Under the pieces are notes generated by a model that saw nothing but the letters and a program-made list of their open reading frames with translations, was not told the DNA's origin and made no database searches. Positions 32,411 through 42,685 of a stretch of 64,000 bases of DNA are shown piece by piece. Numbering within the stretch: the stretch's first letter is position 1; each line of letters begins with the position of its first letter. Source of the stretch: Penicillus capitatus (lineage: Eukaryota; Chlorophyta); assembly GCA_965649825.1 (NCBI GenBank), contig OZ287716.1, positions 175,797 to 239,796 of the forward strand, in the 5' to 3' direction. A program made the position numbers and the translations under genes.

Positions 32411-33640
32411 CGTCGTGGAAGTCTGTCGTCAAAGAGAGCAGCGAAGATCGCAGAAAACGACACAGGAAACTCGAAACTCGAGTGCAGAAGGGTTGCGATA
32501 GGACTTTTATAGGCCGCCTCGGTTGCCGAGCGCGGCCTGCGGCTGGCGGCCGGGAACCGTGGCCGTTTGGCGGCGCTGCATGCGCCGCCGGACAAAGAAT
32601 CGGCCGCCAGACGGCCAGAAACGCAGAGTACTGTCGTCGGGATGCGCGTCGCGAAAGGGAGAGCGTTTCCTGTAGCTTAGCGAAGTGTTTTACAGGAAAA
32701 ATTCCTTACAGTTTGTCCGTGTGCTCCGCGCTGTGTGTAACGCGCATGCGTTCTCTGCGGATGTTCCGACGCGGATCTCCGAACGGTCAACCGCTCGACT
32801 CAGCTCCGCGTTGCCCGAGCAGAGGAACGCGGCGGGCGTTCTCTTTTGCAGAAGCGGCACGGACTCTACGTCTGGACGGCCGTCTGTTTCGGGCGTCTCC
32901 GTCGCAAACGCCGTCGACAGGGCGATCTGCGCGGTGTAACGCGAATCGGTTCCATGAACTGTCGACGGCCCTAACTCCCTCGAACAAGGAAGGCCGAACC
33001 GAACGACGCCTTCTGCGAGAACATGACGGCCACGGAGTCGTCGTTTCAGTTTATGCTTGCGCGTAGTGTCGAGGGAGCGTTTTGGAGGACGCTGTTCTCT
33101 GCGATCGACGAAGTCGGTCGCTTTCTATGACAGCTGTGCATGACTGCTGCTTAGTCTGCAAAGCCATCGATCAGACGGTTTCGAGGACCACCTGTCTAAT
33201 GGCGCTGTCGATCGCAGTCGGGGCCAGTTGCGATCCGATGCTACCGCCTACCTTCTCTCCGGCGTATTCCACAGTGCAGAGCGCACCAAAGAGGCAGATT
33301 GTCATTGGAACGGGCTGGTATGCTGCTGTATTCTCATCGAAGTCGTCTATACCGTGTCGTTTTAGAGTCTAGCCAGTTCTGATGTTACGAGTCCTGCGAC
33401 GGAGAACGTCCGTTTTTGTTTAGAGACCACTTGTCGAAGATCTCTGCAATGAAAGACCAATAACTACCGCTAAGTGTTCTGCGTGAGTGGGCCGTTCCAG
33501 GATGATGTCGTCAGTGCTGGCGATATTCTCCTACATGGTAAATTCACTGTGGAATACATGATCGACACTATTGTCTAGTTAGCTCTTCCTCTGCCTTTTG
33601 GGCTTGACATTCGGCATTCCTTACAGAACACCGAGATGCA
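32411..33640. repeat. Conserved 5' flank of cassette C
   Basis: Homologous to flanks A and B up to about 33,640, where similarity ends. The GC palindrome is at 32,569-32,589. A 241-codon plus frame at 32,341-33,066 resembles the one in flank A but is broken in flank B. Confidence 0.7.
32516..32521 (-). promoter_or_regulatory. TATA box of proline-rich gene C
   Basis: CCTATAAAAG on the minus strand, about 106 bp upstream of the ATG, in the same conserved context as copies A and B. Confidence 0.65.
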
Positions 33641-34560
33641 CACCATGTATCATTCTTTCATCTAACGAGGAATCTTCGCAGTGCTGGGCGAATCGCGCAG
33701 GCAATGTCCGTTGAACGATTTTTTGTTGACCATAACAAGTCTAGAGTTTGTACAACATGATTACTTCAAACATTGCGTTTAGCTCTACGTCAGCCAACAA
33801 CAACTGGCTTCGCCAATACCGTTATACGGTCGGTCGGTAATGTCTATCTCGCCTGAGCGCTCTGATGAATGGCATAAGAACCAAAACTGAAAACGATGTG
33901 CGAGTGGCGATTTACCATTTCGCTTCCCTTCTCAGCAGACAACCTTTCCACAGAAGAATGGTCTTTCACCACAAGAATGACTGCTGCCTTGATCTCGCAA
34001 ACGACCATTTCGTTAGAAGCAACATTCTTATATCTCTCCGCCTCCTAACGAATATCTTTGCATTGTATACTTGAATGTCAACTGAACATGTCAATACTCT
34101 CCAGAAAACCATTAGTATGATGACACCTTTGCATCGATCTTGGATGCTCGTTATCAAACGGGTTCATGACCCTGTCTCCAAGAGCCTTTCATTGGCGACC
34201 TCATCGACAGCACCATTAAGATATCATGAGGGAACGGATGATTGTAGACATTCCCCTTAAGCTGTCTAACCGTCATAGCCGCGTTTTTGTAAGAAGCGAA
34301 GGAGGTCAAGTCACTGTCTTGCAAGTTGCTAGACGATACGCCCTTCGGTCAGCTTTTGTCTTTTAATCTTCAATGCTGCTGCGCTTTGCGAACTAAGTCT
34401 TTCTCCAAACGACAACGCTTAGAGAAGTCAAAACGCAACGGCTCGTATTATCTCTCTCTTGAGCAGACGACTGAGTAACGTTGCAGCTGTTGACGGTGTT
34501 GCGTTTTGCTCTCTGAGTCAGCCGTATTCGAATCTGCTCTGCATCAATCGAACGCACTTG
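33641..34560. other. Intergenic stretch, nothing recognised
   Basis: AT-richer than the cassettes. Only short frames of about 60-70 codons in several phases; no RNA gene seen. Confidence 0.4.
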
Positions 34561-34666
34561 TCGAGTGATCATCCACTCATTCACAAGAACTTCAGAGGAG
34601 AAGCTAAGAAGGGATTTTAAAAAACGCATCTTCCAACCAAGAACAATTTCCACAAGAGCGAGCGAG

Positions 34667-35244
34667 ATGGACTGTACGGTATCGCACAGTTGCCAATGCA
34701 GAATTAACTGCGGTTTTGGTAAGTTCGAAGCCATCGACAGGCACAGTTATCGACTGGGTGCTTAGGATTTCCTTCATTACTAGCACGACTAGTGAAAGGA
34801 AAAAAGCGACGCTATGTCGATGCTGCCACACAAACAGATGAAGATCTGATCGAAGTGCTTGTCGCTAAGAGATGGGTATCGCCACTCTCTGCATCACCAT
34901 CTGGTATCTGACGGATGTTCATCTTCAGGGAGAAAGAGTAAGTGGCACTCAGAGGTCAGAACGAGTTGCGCCACCTCCACCACCCCCAGAAAGAAAAAAA
35001 GGAATGCATTCTTCGCAAATTGGACAAGAAGGTAAACAGAGGGTCGGCCCATTCGCTCCAACCGTCGAAGAGCTGGTTCAATGCAGAGCGGCACTGCGAC
35101 CCGTCGCCCGAAAACTGTAATCTCCCCCTTTCTCTCTCTTCTCTTTGAGTCGTGTCTCTTTTGTAGGACATCCAGTGGAAGCATGCCGCCGCCGACGCCT
35201 CCACCAAGATCTCAACAACTACCAAAATCGGTTTCGTTGCCTGA
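34667..35244 (+). CDS. Hypothetical proline-patch protein with short introns
   Basis: A strong donor (GTAAGT) at about 34,720 and an acceptor before GGATTTCC join NCGF to FPSLLARLVKGKKRRYVDAA, then TQTDEDLIEVLVAKRW. Further GT-AG introns lead to VAPPPPPPERKKG, APTVEELVQCRAALRPVARK, and, after a 50-nt intron, LDIQWKHAAADASTKISTTT ending FVA. The splices restore frame, which supports a real gene. The start is uncertain, since the frame is open upstream to about 34,565. The VEELVQCRAALRPV helix after a polyproline patch is loosely reminiscent of WH2-type actin-binding proteins, but I do not assign a function. Confidence 0.4.
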
Positions 35245-36073
35245 CAATAACTCTCCCACATCAATAACTACGCCTGGAGATAGCCGGCAATTGGATTAAC
35301 AACGATATCTCCATCGCTTTTCCGTTTTTTAGTGGTAGAGTTATTCTTCCTGACGTTTGGCGATTGAACAGAGAGATCCAATGATGAAGCGCATGATCCC
35401 ATATAGTCATCACATGACGAGTTTCCAAGGACCTATGTACGTTGTGTCTATCGGTAGAACCGCACCCTCGAAGCGATCGTTTACGATCATCTCCAAGCGG
35501 CTTCTGATTCAACTGAAGAAGGGTCTTGTCTGTCGGTTGTCGGATATGATTTATGGGTGAGGCATCTGGAAAAAACCACAAAGACGTATGCCAAGTGCAT
35601 CCAAAGACAATAAGTGTCTTACCCTTAAATGCGCTCGAAGGTTAGAAGCGTGGCATGTCTCTTATGTCAAAACATAACCATTGGACCATAAGCGACCTAT
35701 TTCATCATCATTAGACAACGGCAATGCCTATGTTTCTCGCCCCCCTGGGCATATTTCATGATCTGTTTATATGCCAACTCAATCTAAAGATGGGCTATTA
35801 AAGCGCTCTTTCGTTTCACTTGCTCAGTGGAGAAGAGGATTCTTTGTAATGGACAAGCATTGACTAGAACGAATTCTGTGCTGTGCTTACGATATGGTTT
35901 CAAGCTCACAGAGCTCTGTTTTCATTTACTACTAACCTGAGTAGCAGTGCACTACTTGCCTCGGATTCACGGGGGTTCTTTATAAACTGTGAGAAGTCAG
36001 GGTAGCAAATTACTGTATCAAGTACGTTAACGGGTGAAAGGCCTATTCCCCTGATGTTAATCAGTTGTGTATA
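35245..36073. other. Intergenic stretch, nothing secure
   Basis: Open frames overlap on both strands at 35,261-35,581, neither with recognisable domains. The rest, 35,600-36,070, is AT-rich and featureless. Confidence 0.4.
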
Positions 36074-37357
36074 TCACGCCTGGCTTCCCTCGCTGTCCTT
36101 TTTACTTTCTTTCGAACAGGAACCCGAATCGATCTCTTTCTTGCGCTTCTGAGGGCGGAACATAGATTCAAGCGTTCGCTGCTTCTTGAACTTCACGGAT
36201 GAAGAGAGAAGACAGGGACGATGTGCTGCAATCGTCGTGATGCCTTCCAACTCGATCAATAGAGCCTTGTGATCACTCCTGGTATGACAACGTCCTGCTT
36301 GTACTCGCACTCTTCCAGACATAGCGCTTACCATTTCTTAGGTGTATCAATGACGTCACAGGAGACGACTCTCTGCATGACTTGACTCGATGCCAAAGCA
36401 TAGTCGATTCTCAGTCCCTACAGTGAACAAGGCTTGCCTCATGGTGGAGAAGGGAAGATGGACTTTGTTGCTCTCTCGGTAGCTCCTCTTTTCATTGAAG
36501 ACGGTAAAAGTGTCATCTTCGTGTGGGTGGAGAACTCTCCAGATATCAGCGTGATTGTGTAAGAGCGCTTGGAAAGAGGAAATCTCTTCGTGCGAATAGA
36601 TGTCTTCCAGTTTGAAAATCGGGTGGAGATCCGATGCGCTTACGGCAACATTGAAGTCTCCGACCACCAGCACGGAACGATTTTCTTCTTTTAAGGACAG
36701 GAGTTTTTGGTTGAGTCTGTGAAGGAAACGCAGCTTCGTGTCAAGTCTCGGTCGCTCAGGAGGATCTCCTGCATTTGGGACATAGACATTGATCAGGACA
36801 AAAGCATCCAAATCTGTCAAGACAATTCTGCAACGCACAGATAACGTCAAGAAAACCACTTTCATGGATTTCGTGGCACTCCACCTGCCTTCTTTGTCAA
36901 AGTCTTCCGTTCCATTTCCCAAAAAATCGATCGCCGCATTCACAGGTGAGTAATCTCGCGCCACCCAGGTGCAGACACCACTGTAACCTTTTCGGGACTG
37001 AGAACAGGCCCAGAAAGACTACACAGTACAGATACAGATATTGAGCGGCAAAGGGCGAAGTGTTGGTCACGCACCTCATAGCCTTCCACGCAGGCGATCT
37101 GTCTATCGATCTTGTCTGTTTGTTGTTTTGTTTCCTGCATCAAGGCGCAGTCCATGAACTGTTGTCCCGGCATCACGACGGCGGCACTTGAAAACAAATG
37201 ACATCGACGCTATACTTTCTGAAAAATCCTCCCAAGCTGCCGTGCTCCAAGACGATATTGCGCAGTGTGGGTCCCTATGGACAGTACTTCTAAGATCTAT
37301 AGGTTTGCGACAGAAGCAACCGACCAGACCATTGACGTTCCATACAAAAAGACGCAT
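36074..37357 (-). CDS. APEX2: AP endonuclease 2 (exonuclease III family)
   Basis: APE2 cleaves abasic sites and resects 3' ends, acting with PCNA. Exons down the minus strand: MRLFVWNVNGL, a 50-nt intron, GPTLRNIVLEHGSLGGFFRK with VDVICFQ, a 53-nt intron, then ETKQQTDKIDRQIACVEGYE with the metal-binding Glu. The next exon reads CSQSRKGYSGVCTWVARDYS, then VLINVYVPNAGDPPERPRLD and VLVVGDFNVAVS (Asp/Asn catalytic motif). The last part carries CHTRSDHKALLIEL (catalytic Asp-His) and the C-terminal PCNA-interaction-like QRTLESMF. A GRF-type zinc finger, common in animal APE2, is not seen, so the tail is short. The start codon is at 37,355-37,357. Confidence 0.85.
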
Positions 37358-37425
37358 TCCGAGCAGCCTATGTAGATATCGCCGATGATAAGACGTCTTG
37401 TATCGGCGTTGAGGATATCGACAGA

Positions 37426-37750
37426 ATGGGCGATGATAATCTTTGCTGTCGAGATCTGACGAAGGAAAACAGTAACGAATCACGGCAAGATACATCTATC
37501 TGTTGGCCTACATCAGCCGGAATATCCGGAATCCCATTGGTGCATCAACGTTGAGTCCAGTACGCATACTTTGCATGTACGTCATCTATCCTTTGGTATC
37601 TCCTCGTTGGACACATTGACAGCACTTGTCTCAAACAAGGCACGTCAAGATACGACCGAGACGTCCTTGAAACAGTTGCTGGATGATGATGATGCCGTGA
37701 AGTTCCTGTTGGACGATTTCGTCTACCGTTTTCTGAATGCAGACAATTGA
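37426..37750 (+). CDS. Small acidic orphan protein, 83 aa
   Basis: Exons are 37,426-37,549 and 37,623-37,750, with a 73-nt intron GTTGAG...GACAG that restores frame (252 nt spliced). The product starts MGDDNLCCRDLTKENSNESR and ends KQLLDDDDAVKFLLDDFVYR plus FLNADN, an acidic helix with a DDDD run. It is divergent from APE2, with about 70 bp between starts. No family is recognised. The second exon alone is the more convincing part. Confidence 0.4.
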
Positions 37751-37952
37751 GCAATGCATAAATTGTGTTGGTGCAAGGGCACTCTGAACAGAATATACAC
37801 CGAGACAACCCGCATCCGACGGCGTCTTTTCTCAGGACGGATTCGCAGGAAAAGTGGGAAGACTTACATAAGACCATCGATTGAGTGTTTTGCCTTATCA
37901 GATCTTGCCGAGAAAAATGTAAATGTTTGTCGCATGCTGTCGTTGTGCATCT

Positions 37953-39109
37953 TCACGTAACGAGGACTGGAGGAACCGTGAAGATCTCGTTAAACTTGGA
38001 CTCGCCGTTGCAAATCTGGTAGACTTTGTCTCGTTTCACCGAACTGATGAGGACACTGCCTGAGCAACTGCGTTCGAGATTATCATAGCCTTCCGCCACC
38101 GCCTCCTTGCGAGAGAAAAGATACTCGCCCTCGCACTCGAAGTTCACACCGAAGGAGGTCCATTTGCCATCGCAGACAGTCATGCGTGTTGCCACCTTAT
38201 CATCTTCTGACGCTTCAAACAGTCCACGACATGTTTTTGTCCATTCCGATGGCTTTCCATTGCACTGGACAATTGCCTTCTTGCCGTACGCTGCCAAACA
38301 GGGACACAGGTTTCTAACCGAGATGTATACTGGAATGGCTTACAAGGCTTAGCGGTCTCGAGCAGGGCACTGGGAGCATCGGATGTTGCTTTGTTGGCGA
38401 TGGCAGTAAAGGCAGAGCCCTCACACAATGTGACCACCTGCGTCTTGCCAAGCTTCTTGCCTTTCGGATCCTCGCATTCGGTGACGTCCATGACAAAGCG
38501 CGAGGCACACTGTTTTTCGAAGAACATGTCTGTCACCCACAAGGTGTTTGCCGGTTCTTTGTGTTCCAAACGCATCGTCAGCGATGTCAAACCACGACAT
38601 GCTTGAGTGGTGTCAAAACAACCGTCCTCAATCGCAGTGTCATTGACGAAACGCCCTTCACATGTGCGTTCGTAGACCTCCACTTGCTGATGGCCCGAAG
38701 AATCATCGCTTTCAGTGATGGTCAAGCAGTTCACCTGACAAACCACAACCGTCTGTGAGAACGAGAAATGCATGATTCTCGATAGCTACTTCGGTGCGGC
38801 CAACGCAAACCGATGTCTTCATGGATTTGCCGTTGCAGTAGACTTTGCATTCCGTGACGTCGCGGTATTGGATGGATTCCTGATTGCTCGATGTTAATTT
38901 TCGCACAGGTGCCATGGCCAAAGTGCGGAGTCCTTTGAAAACGAACGCTTCCTGGGATGCGGCGCCTTCAATCACTGCCGCCGCCGTCACTCCATACCCT
39001 AAACGAGGCAACCGACATTTGTCGACTCGGATATAACGAATGCAGTACAGAATCACCCACCGCCCAGGCACAAGGACAACGTAAACAGAAGACGGTATGT
39101 TCGATCCAT
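37953..39109 (-). CDS. Secreted cysteine-rich protein 1
   Basis: Exon 1 encodes a signal peptide, MDRTYRLLFTLSLCLGG, joined across a GTGGGT...TTTAG intron to YGVTAAAVIEGAASQEAFVF. Later exons (introns of 37 and 53 nt) carry repeated Cys motifs of the type C-x-G-K/R-x(5-20)-C: YCNGKSMKTSVC, CEGRFVNDTAIEDGC, CASRFVMDVTEC, CEGSAFTAI, QCNGKPSEWTKTC, CDGKWTSFGVNFECEG, and the end ICNGESKFNEIFTV. This looks like a tandem repeat of small disulfide modules and would be extracellular or vacuolar. It resembles its neighbour at 39,570-40,786 in its CNG/CxG motifs, suggesting a tandem duplicate pair. No known domain is assigned. Confidence 0.6.
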
Positions 39110-39569
39110 TCGTATGGTCGAAGTGCACAAAGTTAAACGGTTAGCGTAAAGTTCAGCGAGAGGTGAACGTGCTGTCAGATCATCTGCCATGCCGATACGC
39201 GTACATTGATCTTTCCATCCATCTCACGCCACATCTTATCGCCGAATGAGATACTTCATATCAAAGTCTATAAGAGATCTCTCTCACACACGAGCACGAG
39301 AAGACTGCTCAGGTGAGATCACAGGATCTCATTCTAACGACCGTCAACAAAAATATCCCACAAAACCCTGTCATCTCCTTCAATCAGATCTTCACAATTG
39401 CACGGAAGGATCTCTACTCTCAGATAGGTAAGATCTGCAACTTGCTTCGTCACAGATAAGCGGGGGAGCACTCGGAGAGAGCTCAATATAATGAATTCAG
39501 ATAGATATCAAATAGTTTAGAGACTCAAACAAAGCCACTGTGATGTACGTGGACTCTGCTGCTCTGTCT
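39110..39569. other. Spacer between the two Cys-rich genes
   Basis: No recognisable coding sequence. It serves as the 5' region of Cys-rich gene 1 and the 3' region of gene 2. Confidence 0.4.
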
Positions 39570-40786
39570 CTAGAGTTGCCAGCTTGGTAAAGGCGAAAAT
39601 ATCGTCGATCGAACACCTGTCTCCGTGCAGTTGTTCCAGGATCCAGCCCATTCTCTTCCTTCGTCATCTTTCCAGTACAATGGGATAAACGTGTTCTCTC
39701 CGCCACAGAAAGTGCTTCGGACATGTCTCGTCGCGTTGCCCAAACGCACTTGTTCCCCGGAAAGATTTCCAACACAGGTGTATTCCTTCTTTTCATGCTC
39801 TTTGTTCCAATCTTCTCTCCAATGACCACTGCACTTGCAGGTGACTAGATCATTGCCGACTTGCGTCATGCTCAGCAGGAGTCCATTACACTTTTGATCG
39901 AATTTTTGAGTCTCTCCATTGCAAGAAAGAGTGATCGGGATAGGGTGTGTTTTGAAGAGGTCAGTCGTTTTAGACATCTTGGGCTCGCAACCGGGGAATA
40001 TCATGTATGAATAAAAGACTCCCAGAATGTCAATGGTATTTAGAAGACGTCCAGATTCGGAGCAACTGCCCATGTCTACTTTCAAAAAAATCCCACCGGT
40101 TGCGGACACTGCCCTGACCAAATCATCTACAACCACAGCACCCTTCGACCTCCTTCTATTCATCGATCGTCCACCTTTTGTCGAATATTGAACTTTGACG
40201 ATTTCTGTTCCATTACAAACAGAGTTCTGAAAAAACTCCGATCCTGTTTTGCCTTCGATATGTCTATCGTCGTTTGTAACCGACGAAAAAGATCCCGAAC
40301 AAGTATACTCGAAAATAAACACGATCTGCTTCCCATCATTCGGAATTTCGGTATGCACCATTGTTCTCATGTAGATCTTATCCACACATTTCAAGTGTGT
40401 CTGTATGCCGTCTGTAGAATGGATTGAGGTGTTCTCGAACTTGTTTAGACAGGTCAGGACCACACTCGTATTCATCTCCACGCCTTTGTACGGGGTCAGT
40501 TGCCGCTCACAATTCAACTAAAGACACAAGCGTTTCGTTTTGGGCAATTCAGACGTGCCGAGAGCTTTGCCGTCATGTTGCCAGAGCACGTGCCCGTTCC
40601 GACACCGAAATTGTTTCCGTCGCAGGTGTGAGAGCAAGCCTCTTCGACATCCTGCAATTCCCGGCCTTCCTTTCGATTCTCACGAGACCTGTGCAGATCT
40701 GTGACTTCCATTGCGACGGCGACGCCACTCCATAGCAGCACTGAACAACAACCATGCTGCACGCAGCGGTACAATGGCCTCGTCAC
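39570..40786 (-). CDS. Secreted cysteine-rich protein 2
   Basis: Exon 1 reads HGCCSVLLWSGVAVAMEV (hydrophobic, signal-like), then ACSHTCDGNNFGVGTGTCSG. A 44-nt intron joins CPKRNAC to VEMNTSVVLTCLNKFENTS. The long last exon has many Cys and CNG/CSG motifs (EYTCSGSFSSV, SVCNGTEIVKVQYS, LSCNGETQKFDQKCNG, CKCSGHW, YTCVGNLSG) and several N-glycosylation sequons. The translation start is unresolved: an upstream exon ending in GTAAGT at about 40,787 may supply it. It is similar in style to the downstream Cys-rich gene. The product is inferred to be extracellular; no function is assigned. Confidence 0.5.
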
Positions 40787-40953
40787 TTACGCAGGAGCAA
40801 CAGTGTGTTGTGTGTGTTTATGCATGGCTTTTGTGTCATGGTCTTGCGTCTGTTTACGCTGCTTGGCGAAAAGGAACGACAAGACACAATGTTTAAGTCA
40901 GCATCGGCTATCCGCCAGCGCGCCGTCATCGTGACGGCGTTGTCGTACACATC

Positions 40954-42263
40954 ATGCCACGGTGCGTAAAGGATGCGACGCTCGGTTCACTGTTGCGCCT
41001 TCTGCCACAGTGGCGCCAGGTTGGAGTTATCATCTCGCTGGGAAGATGACGATGACGTTGTCTAGTTGGGCGAGGGAGAGTTTGAAGCCACACGAATGGA
41101 GGCCTCGTTTACCAATCGTGTGGAGAGGGTTGACGTCAATGAGGAAGGCGTGGTGCCGTCGTCGGTACTGATCCGAAGGTATGGCGAAACGGCTGGTCTG
41201 TTCCGTCGTGACGCCGACCTCTGGAACTATCGCCTCGTTCACAGCGTCGGACTGGCACCAAAACTGTTGGCGATCTTTGAGGGTGGACGCATAGAGGAGT
41301 TCCTCCAAGATGTCATCACACTGAAGGCCTCAGACACGTGGGATTCCGGCACCTCTCAGGCGATTGCCGAACACATGGCACGCTTTCATTTCATGACGGT
41401 TCTTGTGTCTCATTTGCAAGGGTTTTGAGACATGGACACGGTATGTTTGTAGTCAGCTCAAATGTACATTAAGAGAGAGGAAGCTGCTGAGAAGCTGACG
41501 TCGGTATGGAGTCGATGTCACGATTGGTTCAACTTATCGTGGTCCGTCAATCCTCAGTTGACGCGACGGCTCGGTATCCCTTTGAAACTCCCAAAGGCAC
41601 ATTTCCATTTCCACGTCATCGACGGACGACGCCATTCTGTAGATGTGGGATGTAGAGCGATCACCTGATGCCTTTCGAGGACACCTGTGCTTCTGTCACA
41701 GCGATCTGCAGCCCGCAAACATTTTGGTGGATGAGATTCAGGAGAAGGTGCACTTCATTGATTATGAATATGCCTGCCTGGGATTCATTGAGTATGATAT
41801 TGCATACCATTGGTGTGAGTGGTGCTCGGATTATTGTTCGGCAACACCACATATCTTCCTCCCAGGCAATTTTCCATCTGTCCAGCAGCAGCATCAATTC
41901 ATTCGGCATTACTTGAAAGCGATGGCACAGATCTGCCATCATCCCCCTCCGTTAGGACGGCGCTTTGTCGACTGTCTTCATTTGGCAGCAAAAGAAAAAG
42001 ACACTGTTTCTGGAGAGAAGCTTGATATCGATTCTCTACCGCATTCATGGAAACGGTTCCTGAATATGGAAGATGAGATATCGGAGAGTGATATCGAAGA
42101 AATCAGAAAACGTGTACTGGGCTACGTGCCACTCGCGCATTTTCTAATATCCTTGTGGTCGATCGTCGAAGGAGGGAACACAGAATTCGTATTGGATTTT
42201 GACTTTGAGGGCTATGCCGAGCAACGCTTGTCTTTGTATCGGTCATGGACAAAGAATGGATGA
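40954..42263 (+). CDS. Choline/ethanolamine kinase
   Basis: Phosphorylates choline or ethanolamine in the Kennedy phospholipid pathway. The start is MPRCVKDATLGSLLRLLPQW, followed by a 46-nt intron and EASFTNRVERVD. The ATP-site region is VLIRRYGETAGLFRRDADLW, then GLAPKLLAIFEGGRIEEFL (choline-kinase hallmark) and IAEHMARFH. After further short introns comes LCFCHSDLQPANILVDEIQE, the Brenner phosphotransferase motif, with Ser replacing the usual Asn after His. FIDYEYACLGFIEYDIAYHW follows, the IDxEY motif. The C-terminus has LISLWSIVEGGNTEFVLDFD. Splice borders around 41,420-41,660 are uncertain. Choline versus ethanolamine preference cannot be decided. Confidence 0.85.
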
Positions 42264-42685
42264 TGGCACTCTAGAAGCCACAAACTTGGGAAGTGGATAA
42301 GAGATGTATATAACAAGCAGAACGGCCAAAACAGTGTAGCTATAGGGATTCAATTCCCTGTCCTTGACAGAGTGCTCTGCACAGCAAAATGTACAACAAA
42401 AGAAAGAACAAAGAGTGACGACGTCTGCGGTCTTTGGACAATGAAATGATGCGGTTTATTGAAACGCACGACGAATGCACAATCTTATGAACGACTTAGC
42501 ACTGGCCTCTATTTGACAGACAGCATGCTAGAGCATGAACTCTCTGGATACCCGCTTATGTGATTAAAGAGACAAGGGCCGCGTCATCTGGCATTATTCC
42601 TGTGAAGGGACGGACGGATGACGGATAAAACAATGACTCACTCGCCCGGGAACACGCACTCCCCTCTATCCAGTCGGAGCATGGT
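42264..42685. other. Convergent intergenic region
   Basis: Lies between the 3' ends of the choline kinase and KCTD-like genes. No gene seen. Confidence 0.4.

Noticed and set aside
8000-33700. Classical transposon explanation for the cassettes
   Set aside because: No reverse transcriptase, integrase, transposase, terminal inverted repeats or target-site duplications could be recognised by eye. Left open only as an undescribed element type.
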